DNA from: a virus
Virus record (IMG/VR): IMGVR_UViG_3300042898_002066
Span: 1-44,900 of that record
Length of the DNA: 44,900 nucleotides
Direction: 5' to 3' (one strand)
Each line of letters opens with the position of its first letter. The stretch's first letter is position 1. The notes beneath the pieces were generated by a model that worked only from the letters and a program-made list of their open reading frames with translations, was not told where the DNA came from and searched no databases. The translations under genes were made by a program, and so were the position numbers. Shown here in pieces: positions 33,093-40,351 of the stretch.

Positions 33093-35204
33093 TTAGTCAG
33101 CGTAGACAGCGATCTTGCGAGCGGTTCCGTTGATGATTACGCGCCAGAATCCAGTTGCACCAGCAGGAGGTAGCACGGTTCCGGTGACGGCGGTTGCGAA
33201 GTAGGTGTTGGCTGCGGCGTTAGTTCCAACCCATTGAGCGGAAGATCCAAGGCAAATTGAGTTGCTAGATCCTACGGCTTCAGTTCTGGCGTTTACACCA
33301 ATGCAAATGTTACTTCCACCAGAAGTTGTTGTTGCACCGGCACCAGATCCAATAAACGTATTAACTCCGCCTGAACTTAGTGCGTTTCCAGCGTTATCTC
33401 CAACAGCAGTGTTATCTCCTGTGGTTAGAATTCCTGCTCCCAAAGCTCCACTTCCGACAGCGGTGTTTGCATCTCCAGTGGTAGACAGTGCCATTGCATT
33501 GGCACCGATGGCGGTGACTCTTGTACCGGTAGTAGCATTACCCGCTTGATGTCCGAGAGCGGTGTTGTTGGCTCCGGTGACAGCCGTCGCCAATGCACTC
33601 CGCCCGACAGCGGTGTTGTTTAGGCCGGTGGTGTTTGCCCCAAGTGTACCTGCTCCAATCGCGATATTATCTGCAACAGTATTGTTTCTAAGTGCCGCTA
33701 TTCCAATTGCAATTGTGTAGTTGGATACAATGTTTTTTTCACCAGCAAGGTTTCCAATTGCTACGTTATCTACACCAGTGGTTAACAGATTAGAAGCATT
33801 TGGTCCAATAGCAATGTTATTTGCACCAGAACTTAAATTTCGGAATGTATCGTTTCCAATTCCAATATTACCACCCCCGGATATAGGGTTAGCACTATAT
33901 CCTGCATTAGTTCCAACATATATGTTATTATCAGCGGCTGTATGCCCGCGACCTGAATTAATTCCAATACCTATGTTGTATCTACCGCTCAGTGGAGTAA
34001 TAGTATTAGTAAGGAGAGCTTGCGATCCAATACCTATATTTTCTTCTCCAGTAACTGATTGTAATCCACTCAGTGAATTAATGCCAATCGCAACATTTCT
34101 AACACCTGTTGTGACTCTGTAACCAGCATATTCACCAATACCGACGTTATTGTTTCCAGTTGCAGTTAATCCTAATGCGTTTAAACTAATAGCAACATTA
34201 GTTACACCAGTGGATAGAGCGCGGAGTGTATCCGTTCCAATGCCGGTGTTGTTTGAGCCAGTAATATCATTTGCAGAACCACCTGAATTGGTTCCTACAA
34301 ATATGTTAGACTGACAGGTAGTCATCTTTCTGCCAGCACCAGTTCCTAGTACAATATTGAATGTACCACTAAAAGCAGCAGATCCATTAGCATACAGCGC
34401 ACCGTCTCCGATACCAATGTTGCTGTTACCTGTTACAATCTGACTTCCACCTAAACAATTAGGTCCAACAGCTACATTCGATGCGCCCACTGAAAGAGTA
34501 TTAAGCGTAGATCGACCAATGCCAACATTGTCACTACCAGAAATAATCTGACCAGAGAACAGCGCACTGTTACCAACTGCGACGTTGTTGCCTCCAGTAT
34601 GCAGAACACCGCCACCGGAGGTTGAAAGCGCATTGGAACCAACTGCGACATTGCTGGCACCAGTGCTTACCCCAGCACCTGCACTGATTCCAAGAAATGC
34701 ATTGTTTGATGCTGTAGTCAGATTGTTACCGGCTGCAAGTCCAACAGCAACATTGCTTGAACCTGTGGTCAGGCTACCAAATGCAGCCCGACCAACGCCT
34801 ACGTTGTCCGAACCAGAACCCGGTCCATCCCAGATTTCAACGGTGCCGCTGACCGTCAGCTTGTCGGTGGTCTTATTGAACAGCAACCCGGGGTCCCCTG
34901 CCAACACCCCCATGTCATTGAAGATCACCTGCTTATCCGCACCAGCGCCACCGGGAGCCGGCGGGGAGAACACCATCCGCATCATCTGATCGACGACGAT
35001 CGACATGATGTCGTCGCTTGGCTGGCGAACAATCTCGTAGAACTCGTCCCACAGCTGTTGCGTGGTCAGGTTCGGATTGAGCGGGGTGCCTACGTTTGCG
35101 TTAGCAAGTACGGCGGCAAGCGTGGCGCGGATCTCATTGGTAGACTTCAGGTTTAGAACCTGTTGAGCCTGCGTAATAAGGGTTTGGATCGAAGGAGTGG
35201 ACAT
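33093..35204 (-). CDS. Hep/Hag-repeat tail fibre
   Basis: A 703-residue protein. Residues 1-85 are helical (TPSIQTLITQAQQVLNL, LWDEFYEIVRQPSDDIMSIV), then a link (NKTTDKLTVSG), then roughly 25-30 tandem 13-17 residue repeats of the pattern NVAIGxxAL..TTG (about 125-650) as in YadA-head and Hep/Hag left-handed beta-rolls, and a C-terminal tip (TGFWRVIINGTARKIAVYAD). It should be a trimeric fibre for host attachment. The repeat DNA between about 33640 and 34560 is much more AT-rich than its ends, so it may have been exchanged or expanded separately. Confidence 0.85.
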   Translation of the reverse strand: MSTPSIQTLITQAQQVLNLKSTNEIRATLAAVLANANVGTPLNPNLTTQQLWDEFYEIVRQPSDDIMSIVVDQMMRMVFSPPAPGGAGADKQVIFNDMGVLAGDPGLLFNKTTDKLTVSGTVEIWDGPGSGSDNVGVGRAAFGSLTTGSSNVAVGLAAGNNLTTASNNAFLGISAGAGVSTGASNVAVGSNALSTSGGGVLHTGGNNVAVGNSALFSGQIISGSDNVGIGRSTLNTLSVGASNVAVGPNCLGGSQIVTGNSNIGIGDGALYANGSAAFSGTFNIVLGTGAGRKMTTCQSNIFVGTNSGGSANDITGSNNTGIGTDTLRALSTGVTNVAISLNALGLTATGNNNVGIGEYAGYRVTTGVRNVAIGINSLSGLQSVTGEENIGIGSQALLTNTITPLSGRYNIGIGINSGRGHTAADNNIYVGTNAGYSANPISGGGNIGIGNDTFRNLSSGANNIAIGPNASNLLTTGVDNVAIGNLAGEKNIVSNYTIAIGIAALRNNTVADNIAIGAGTLGANTTGLNNTAVGRSALATAVTGANNTALGHQAGNATTGTRVTAIGANAMALSTTGDANTAVGSGALGAGILTTGDNTAVGDNAGNALSSGGVNTFIGSGAGATTTSGGSNICIGVNARTEAVGSSNSICLGSSAQWVGTNAAANTYFATAVTGTVLPPAGATGFWRVIINGTARKIAVYAD

Positions 35205-35207
35205 AGG

Positions 35208-35615
35208 TCAGACAAATTCAGCAAAGGTGTAGGACGGGGTTCCGGTGGCAGTAGCGACGCTGATCGCGCCAGTGTAGCCTTCAAAAGTCAGGGATGATGC
35301 GTGGGCGCCAGCGGTTGCGGCGCTCAGCAAAGTGTAGTGGTAGTCAGTCGTTGTGCATCCAGTTCCAAATTTTAGGTGGAGATGCTCGGTAGTCTTCTGA
35401 TTCTGGATTACAAACCGACGGCGACCAGGATTGGCAGCGGCCGTTGCAGTCGCAGTCAGGAGTCCACTTGGGCTCGTTGTGATGCGGGCAGCGTCAGTTG
35501 AAGCGACCTGAATCTGCTGAAGCAACGACAGCAACATTGTTTGCTGCAAGACGGGCATCATGCAGTCGAAACAACCGCCCGTATCGGCGAGTTCTTGGGG
35601 GGTTAAGACTGGCAT
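35208..35615 (-). CDS. Small putative virion protein
   Basis: A 135-residue protein starting at ATG 35615 (MPVLTPQELADTGGCFDCMM). The N-terminal helix (VLQQTMLLSLLQQIQVAST) is followed by a beta-rich half (RRRFVIQNQKTTEHLHLKFG, ASSLTFEGYTGAISVATATG) that resembles small capsid-decorating or fibre-base proteins. It is two nt from the gene upstream. No family is recognised. Confidence 0.6.
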   Translation of the reverse strand: MPVLTPQELADTGGCFDCMMPVLQQTMLLSLLQQIQVASTDAARITTSPSGLLTATATAAANPGRRRFVIQNQKTTEHLHLKFGTGCTTTDYHYTLLSAATAGAHASSLTFEGYTGAISVATATGTPSYTFAEFV

Positions 35616-35616
35616 A

Positions 35617-35883
35617 TTAGGCTTCCTCCTCCATGTCATCCATCTCCATCTCGGCGCCTTCCATCTCTTCTACGTCCTGCCGGCCGGACTCACCAAGTGT
35701 GATGCCGTCAAACCCGATGATTTCGATGGTGCCACGCGCCGTGGTGCGCCAGTCAACCATTGCGGTTCCGGAGTCACCTTCGAGTCTCAGTTCCTTGGGC
35801 GGAGTGAACTCGACGGTCTCGACTTCGGGTTCCATACGGCCCATGCCGTCCATCTTTCGTTTACCCATCATTTGTCCGTACAT
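35617..35883 (-). CDS. Small acidic hypothetical protein
   Basis: An 88-residue protein starting at ATG 35883 with AAAGGA upstream. It has a Met-rich basic N-terminus (MYGQMMGKRKMDGMGRM), a beta-like centre (LRLEGDSGTAMVDWRTTARG) and a strongly acidic end (DVEEMEGAEMEMDDMEEEA). It comes after the capsid gene and its terminator. Role unknown; a head-assembly helper is possible. Confidence 0.6.
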   Translation of the reverse strand: MYGQMMGKRKMDGMGRMEPEVETVEFTPPKELRLEGDSGTAMVDWRTTARGTIEIIGFDGITLGESGRQDVEEMEGAEMEMDDMEEEA

Positions 35884-35904
35884 CGTAAAATCCTTTTCTT
35901 TGAA

Positions 35905-35930
35905 GTCTTGGTGAGAGGTCTTGGTGAGAG
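35905..35930. repeat. Perfect tandem repeat, 13 bp x 2
   Basis: GTCTTGGTGAGAG is repeated twice without spacing between the capsid terminator and the acidic gene. It could bind a dimeric regulator or be slippage debris. Confidence 0.6.
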
Positions 35931-35967
35931 GCTGCTAGCATCCCGGACGCTCCGGGCGGCTACCAGC
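35931..35967. other. Long imperfect stem-loop downstream of capsid gene
   Basis: CCCGGA-cgc-TCCGGG forms a 6-bp stem, flanked by GCTGcTAGC and GCTAcCAGC which pair outside it, giving 14 pairs in total. There is no T-run. It may act with the terminator at 35973-36001 or protect transcripts. Confidence 0.55.
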
Positions 35968-35972
35968 ACCTC

Positions 35973-36001
35973 AAAAGGGGGCTCCCCCGAAGGAGAGCCC
36001 C
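35973..36001 (-). terminator. Intrinsic terminator after the major capsid gene
   Basis: Minus-strand hairpin GGGGCTCTCC-TTCG-GGGGAGCCCC (one T-G wobble, UUCG-type loop) followed by C and TTTT, starting 17 nt after the capsid stop. It should end or reduce transcription so that downstream genes are made at lower level than capsid. Confidence 0.85.
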
Positions 36002-36017
36002 GTTGTTATCGACCCGA

Positions 36018-37613
36018 TTAAATAGAGAACTCCAACGTGACGCTATCGCAGGTAGTTCCGCTAATTTGGATCAAGTTGCCAGAGACAACGCTCCAGGTGC
36101 CCTTGCCAGCGCCGAACTCGGTATCCCAAGCCAGCTGCAAGGCAACAACCAAGGCCGCAACGTTGGCAGCATTGATAGCAACACTGGTGATGTAATTGTC
36201 GCTGCACAAGATGCTCGTATTTGCGTTCAACACGAAGTTTGTGCCGCCAACGGTAGTGGATGCTAAGAACTGAATCACTCGCGGGCAGACAGGGTCCGCA
36301 GAGTTGTAATCCTGAGCGGAATCGCCAGGATCCGCAGCGCAACCAGTAACAATCACAGGGCACGCACCTTGGACCTTGTGGAAGATTGCCTCAAGCCATT
36401 CCGGATGCTCAGGCTTCACGGCCAACTGGAAGTCGGCGATGAACTTACCTTTGTTTCCACGGCTGTTGTCGATCGGCTTGCCAGCGCAATCGGCGCCCAA
36501 GTCGTTGGTCGCGAACTTCCAGCGACCACCGTAATCCCGAACCAGGAACGGCATATTCGGGTTGACGGCCTCGGGGCGGAACGGCAACACGCGCAACGCA
36601 CGCGGGTTGTTGATGTAGCTGATCTGGTACTGGGCGTTGTTGTAGTCAGGGTTGAACTCAGACCGGATGCCCTGGGTAGCTACGACGTTCCGGTAGGGGA
36701 GAACCAATCGGTAATTACCAGCGGTGGCAGTCGAAACGAATCGCAACGGGAATTGCAGCACCTTCACCATGAAGTCGCCGACGTATCCCATGAAGCCGTA
36801 CTTGTAGAACTCCTTGGCAGCGGGAGCGAACTCACCGAAACGCCAGGAGCTAACAAGCAACGGATTATCCTTGGACAGGTAACGGAAGGTTTCCTTGTCG
36901 GTGTGCAGCTGGAGGCTGTCGTAACCGTCTTTACCGGCCTGAACAGCGCCCAGGAAGTATTGACGGGTCACGCGGCTACGGAGGATGTCCGGAGTCAACA
37001 GACCAAGAGACGCAGCGGTGATTGCAGCGGCAGCAGTGTCGGTTACACGCAGTACCGAGTAACCCGTGCCAACCCAAGAGAAAGCAATCGCCGGAAGACC
37101 GGCTTTGCAAGCGAAAGCGCCAGGTTGGGTGTTCGAGATAGCGTCGTAACCAGACAACTCCATCGCCTTACGCTGGAGGTAGTAGGTGGTGATCCAGTTC
37201 GTCGCAGGGCGAAGAACGTCGTCGATGATCTGACGGAAGTGCTCCTTGGCCTTCGTCTTCGTCATAATCTGGTCGAAGCACAACAGATCCGAACCCCACG
37301 CCTGTTTTTCAAGCGAGTAGGTGTTGCGGGTGAAACCCCAACCGATCTTGTTTTCTTCCGTGTCGCAAGGCGTTCCAGTACAGGCGGCGCCCGTAGGATT
37401 CTCCCAAGCGCCAGTCACATTCGGGAACACGCTGTTGAAGCGGTCAAACGTGTGAGTGGTGCCGGAATACGCGTCAAACGATCCGGTGTTGTAGTATCCG
37501 ATCAACCCGTCAAACGGGCGGATGTCCTTGAGGATCTCCTTGTCATACACAGGTTCCTGCGAGACGAGAAAAGACTGAAACTGCTTACAGCTGATTACAT
37601 TTCCACTGGCCAT
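36018..37613 (-). CDS. Major capsid protein (probable)
   Basis: A 531-residue protein; ATG 37613 has AGGAGAG upstream, a strong ribosome site, and a strong terminator follows, both fitting high expression. It begins ISCKQFQSFLVSQEPVYDKE, has mixed alpha/beta character with many aromatic residues (GDFMVKVLQFPLRFVSTATA), and DKETFRYLSKDNPLLVSSWR in the middle, consistent with a large HK97-fold capsid subunit with an insertion and a Cys-rich C-terminal region (CPVIVTGCAADPGDS). No sequence motif is diagnostic; the call rests on size, expression signals and lack of another candidate. It is apart from scaffold and portal, which is unusual. Confidence 0.72.
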   Translation of the reverse strand: MASGNVISCKQFQSFLVSQEPVYDKEILKDIRPFDGLIGYYNTGSFDAYSGTTHTFDRFNSVFPNVTGAWENPTGAACTGTPCDTEENKIGWGFTRNTYSLEKQAWGSDLLCFDQIMTKTKAKEHFRQIIDDVLRPATNWITTYYLQRKAMELSGYDAISNTQPGAFACKAGLPAIAFSWVGTGYSVLRVTDTAAAAITAASLGLLTPDILRSRVTRQYFLGAVQAGKDGYDSLQLHTDKETFRYLSKDNPLLVSSWRFGEFAPAAKEFYKYGFMGYVGDFMVKVLQFPLRFVSTATAGNYRLVLPYRNVVATQGIRSEFNPDYNNAQYQISYINNPRALRVLPFRPEAVNPNMPFLVRDYGGRWKFATNDLGADCAGKPIDNSRGNKGKFIADFQLAVKPEHPEWLEAIFHKVQGACPVIVTGCAADPGDSAQDYNSADPVCPRVIQFLASTTVGGTNFVLNANTSILCSDNYITSVAINAANVAALVVALQLAWDTEFGAGKGTWSVVSGNLIQISGTTCDSVTLEFSI

Positions 37614-37820
37614 ATTGGCTCTCCTGCCCGGGGTTTACTTGATCTACCCCTCCGAGACAACGAGGCAGATTGCAGGTCCTAAGACCATCAATCCAACCTC
37701 GGTGGCGAGCCCGAGCCGTGGAACCGGCGAGTGCTCTTCAGCACTCTTTGCCAACTGGAATTACGCGCCCAGTTCGCGCCTGGTTGACGAAACCAAGCTA
37801 TGCGTCGTGCAGGTATCGTT
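37614..37820 (-). promoter_or_regulatory. Capsid gene leader region
   Basis: This 207-bp noncoding stretch must contain the capsid 5' leader and probably its promoter. It includes the ribosome site AGGAGAG just before the capsid ATG and a perfect 7-bp hairpin (37729-37746, GAGTGCT-cttc-AGCACTC). I see no clear -35/-10 pair. Confidence 0.45.
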
Positions 37821-38012
37821 CTACCGCTTCTTCTTAGTGTCAACGGGTTTTTCGACCCAATCCGACCGTTCATCATCACACCGCAGAACGTGGTCCTCGA
37901 TTGCAATAATCAGCACCGCCGTCTTCGTGCGCCGGGCACGCACCGCTTCATCCTCAAGCATCTTCGCCACTTCGATCGGCAACCTGTAGCTCACTCGAAC
38001 CGTGTTTTTCAT
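37821..38012 (-). CDS. Ribbon-helix-helix (Arc/CopG-type) regulator
   Basis: A 63-residue protein. Residues 3-12 (NTVRVSYRLP) form the expected beta-strand, followed by two helices (EVAKMLEDEAVRARRTKTAV, LIIAIEDHV), the compact ribbon-helix-helix fold, and a basic tail. Such proteins bind operators as dimers. It lies upstream of the capsid gene and divergent to the helicase gene; the palindrome at 38033-38048 between the two is a likely operator. Its target genes are inferred. Confidence 0.8.
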   Translation of the reverse strand: MKNTVRVSYRLPIEVAKMLEDEAVRARRTKTAVLIIAIEDHVLRCDDERSDWVEKPVDTKKKR

Positions 38013-38032
38013 GCCGGCAGTGTGCAGCTTAT

Positions 38033-38048
38033 GCTTGACACGTCAAGC
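38033..38048. promoter_or_regulatory. Palindromic putative operator with TTGACA
   Basis: GCTTGAC-ac-GTCAAGC, 7-bp arms, in the divergent region between the ribbon-helix-helix gene and the helicase gene. It contains TTGACA in the plus direction, a perfect -35 sequence, and TTGACG in the minus direction, though no good -10 element is seen on either side. Confidence 0.55.
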
Positions 38049-38073
38049 CTCAGAACGCAGCCTACGGCTCACG

Positions 38074-39438
38074 ATGGAACTCCGACCTTACCAAAACCAG
38101 CTGGCAAACGATATCAGAGGGGCGTTCGGATCTGGAGCAAACCGCCCGCTGGCGGTCAGCCCGACCGGCTCCGGCAAGACAGTCCTCTTTTCCTACATCA
38201 CGTCTCAGGTCCTCAAGCGGGGGTCTCGCGTTATCATCATCGCGCATCGCCGCGAAATCCTCGATCAAATCAGCGCCACTCTGAAGCGCGTCGGCGTCCC
38301 TCATGGCTTCATTCAGGCGGGTAAATCCACGTCCACTCAGCCTGCTATGGTCGCTTCGATCCAGACCTTAGCCCGGCGCCTGGATACTATACCCGCTCCG
38401 GATCTCGTTATCATCGACGAAGCGCACCACTCGGTCTCCAAGTCCTACGTCCAGATGTTCGCAGCGTGGCCAACCGCCAAGTTTATCGGCGTCACTGCGA
38501 CCCCAGAGCGCCTCGACGGCAAGGGTCTTGGGGCCATGTTCGACCGCATGGTCATGGGCCCGTCTGTCCAGTGGCTTATCGACAACGGATTCCTGGCTCA
38601 GCCCGTGTACTACGCACCTCGCGAGGTGGTCGATCTATCTCAGGTCCACACGATTGCCGGCGACTTCGATCGTTCTGAGACCGAGGAGATCGTCGATACG
38701 CCACGGATTACGGGCGATGCCGTGACTCATTACGTAAGATTCTGTAACCGACAGCGGGCCGTCGCGTTCTGTATATCGGTCGCTCACGCTCAGCACGTCG
38801 CAGATACGTTTAACTCCTGCGGAATCCCATCTGCTAGCATCGACGGAACCCTAGATCCCGAGGTTCGAAAGCAGCGCGTGGATGATCTGACCGCTGGAAA
38901 AATCCTGGTCCTTACCTCCTGCGAACTCATCTCCGAGGGATTCGATCTTCCGGCCGTGAACGCGGCCATCCTGCTTCGGCCGACTCAGTCTCTTTCCATG
39001 CACCTTCAGCAGGTGGGACGGGCTCTGCGGCCGTACCCGGGCAAGGCTAACGCGATCATCCTCGACCACGTCGGGAACTGCCTTCGTCATGGACTCGCTG
39101 AGCAGGAGCGCGACTGGGACCTCAGTGGACGTGAAAAGCGATTGAAGAAATCCTCCCTCGTCGAAACCAAGCAGTGCTCTAAGTGCTTCGCGATTTTTGC
39201 AGGAACCGTTTGCCCTCAGTGCGGATCGCAGCGTGAGATAGCCGCTCGCGAAATTGAAGAGGTCGATGGTGAGCTTCAGCGCCTGTCGATCGAAGACATC
39301 TCCAAGAAACGCGAAGAACGCCGTGAAGAAGGCAAATGCAAAACGCTCGACGACTTCCGAGCACTCGCCAAGCAGCGGGGATATAAGCTAGGCTGGGCCT
39401 TCTTCCGCTGGCAAGCACGTCAACGCAAATCTCTATGA
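38074..39438 (+). CDS. SF2 DNA helicase with C-terminal zinc finger
   Basis: A 454-residue protein. ATG 38074 (MELRPYQNQLANDIRGAF) starts at the usual RPYQ helicase Q-like motif; an ATG at 38011 would overlap the divergent gene. Motifs: SPTGSGKT (29-36), DEAH (115-118), TATPERLDG (141-149), LVLTSCELISEGFDLPAVN (278-296) and QQVGRALRP (312-320). A zinc ribbon with Cys368, 371, 380 and 383 (CSKCFAIFAGTVCPQCG) follows, then a charged coiled coil. It is a ResIII-type ATP-dependent helicase likely working in DNA replication or recombination with its coupled VRR-NUC partner. Confidence 0.9.
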   Translation: MELRPYQNQLANDIRGAFGSGANRPLAVSPTGSGKTVLFSYITSQVLKRGSRVIIIAHRREILDQISATLKRVGVPHGFIQAGKSTSTQPAMVASIQTLARRLDTIPAPDLVIIDEAHHSVSKSYVQMFAAWPTAKFIGVTATPERLDGKGLGAMFDRMVMGPSVQWLIDNGFLAQPVYYAPREVVDLSQVHTIAGDFDRSETEEIVDTPRITGDAVTHYVRFCNRQRAVAFCISVAHAQHVADTFNSCGIPSASIDGTLDPEVRKQRVDDLTAGKILVLTSCELISEGFDLPAVNAAILLRPTQSLSMHLQQVGRALRPYPGKANAIILDHVGNCLRHGLAEQERDWDLSGREKRLKKSSLVETKQCSKCFAIFAGTVCPQCGSQREIAAREIEEVDGELQRLSIEDISKKREERREEGKCKTLDDFRALAKQRGYKLGWAFFRWQARQRKSL

Positions 39439-39806
39439 CCGAATCCGAACTCCAAGCCCTGATCCTCCGCGCCGCTGGATCTAAACCGCACGTCCGCGTC
39501 TTCCGTAATCAGGTCGGCGAGGGCTACGTCGGCCAGGCGCTACGCGATCCCGAGGGCGTCTTCCTGCGCGACGCACGTCACGTCCGCATGGGTCTGTTCC
39601 CCGGTTCCGGTGACCTCATCGGCTGGCGCACGCTCACGGTGACACCCGACATGGTCGGCAAGCCTATCGCCCAATTCCTCTCCATCGAAGTCAAAACCAA
39701 AATCGGCCGGGTCCGTCCTGACCAACAGAACTGGCTCGACCAAATCACCACAGCCGGCGGGCACGCCATCGTGGCGCGATCCGTTTCAGACACCGATAAC
39801 CTATGA
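39435..39806 (+). CDS. VRR-NUC domain nuclease
   Basis: A 123-residue protein overlapping helicase and the next gene as ATGA. It has the VRR-NUC pattern of the PD-(D/E)XK superfamily: an N-terminal helix, VFRNQVG, GSGDLIGW (Asp60), FLSIEVKTKIG (Glu85, Lys87) and RPDQQNWLDQI with Gln98, then a strand GGHAIVARS. The proteins cut branched or single-strand junction DNA; stand-alone phage copies are common beside helicases, with which they likely act. Confidence 0.9.
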   Translation: MTESELQALILRAAGSKPHVRVFRNQVGEGYVGQALRDPEGVFLRDARHVRMGLFPGSGDLIGWRTLTVTPDMVGKPIAQFLSIEVKTKIGRVRPDQQNWLDQITTAGGHAIVARSVSDTDNL

Positions 39807-40015
39807 GCCATCAACCACCAGAAATCCGCGCAGCTGCTATCACGCAGGCCCTACACGGCCAAAAAGCACCCGAGCACCTCTCGCCGGAAGGTAAGTACCG
39901 ATTCTACGAACGCCTCGGAATCATCTGCGGCACCGCGCAGGCGACCGAGAGCCAGCTTCGCATCGCGCTCCTGGAGGCGACGGAATACGATCTGAACAGC
40001 GACAGCGAACCCTGA
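39803..40015 (+). CDS. Small hypothetical protein
   Basis: A 70-residue protein coupled to the VRR-NUC gene by ATGA. It is mostly helical (PEIRAAAITQALHGQKAPEH, then ATESQLRIALLEATEYDLN). No family or motif is recognised. A helper of the helicase/nuclease pair is possible from its position only. Confidence 0.6.
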   Translation: MSHQPPEIRAAAITQALHGQKAPEHLSPEGKYRFYERLGIICGTAQATESQLRIALLEATEYDLNSDSEP

Positions 40016-40081
40016 AAGTGTCCCCTCTTTTTCAACTGCAACTTAATCCCACCATTTCCGTGCAGTACGCGACCTTCCCTT

Positions 40082-40330
40082 ATGACACCTGAGCAAATCG
40101 CAGACATAAACCCAGACCTCCTGCTGATGGATGGCTTCGACGACTGCATCCTCGGGGTCGCCAGCCGATTCGGATCGGAATCATTCGTGATCTACGACTA
40201 CGACCGCGTCATCGCTCAACTGGAATCCTACGGCATGACCTACGATGAAGCCGTCGAGTTCCACGAGTTCAACCAACTCGGTGCCTACGTCGGCGATCAC
40301 ACGCCAGCCTTTATGACAACCACTCCTTAA
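40082..40330 (+). CDS. Small conserved phage protein of unknown function
   Basis: An 82-residue acidic protein. The pattern MDGFDDCILGVASRFG, then FVIYDYDRVIAQL, then DEAVEFHEFNQLGAYVG is one I recognise as recurring in many phages, usually near replication genes, with no known function. The 66 bp upstream holds no gene. Confidence 0.8.
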   Translation: MTPEQIADINPDLLLMDGFDDCILGVASRFGSESFVIYDYDRVIAQLESYGMTYDEAVEFHEFNQLGAYVGDHTPAFMTTTP

Positions 40331-40351
40331 CCTCACTCACTCACTACAAGC

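Noticed and set aside
36369-37682. Open frame of 437 codons on the plus strand opposite the capsid candidate
   Set aside because: It is a mirror of a well-supported gene with a strong ribosome site and terminator; the antisense product is Arg/Val/Glu-rich and without recognisable domains.
37688-37906. Minus-strand frame of 72 codons before the capsid gene
   Set aside because: It overlaps the ribbon-helix-helix gene in another frame, starts poorly and has an Arg/Ser-rich sequence typical of a shadow.
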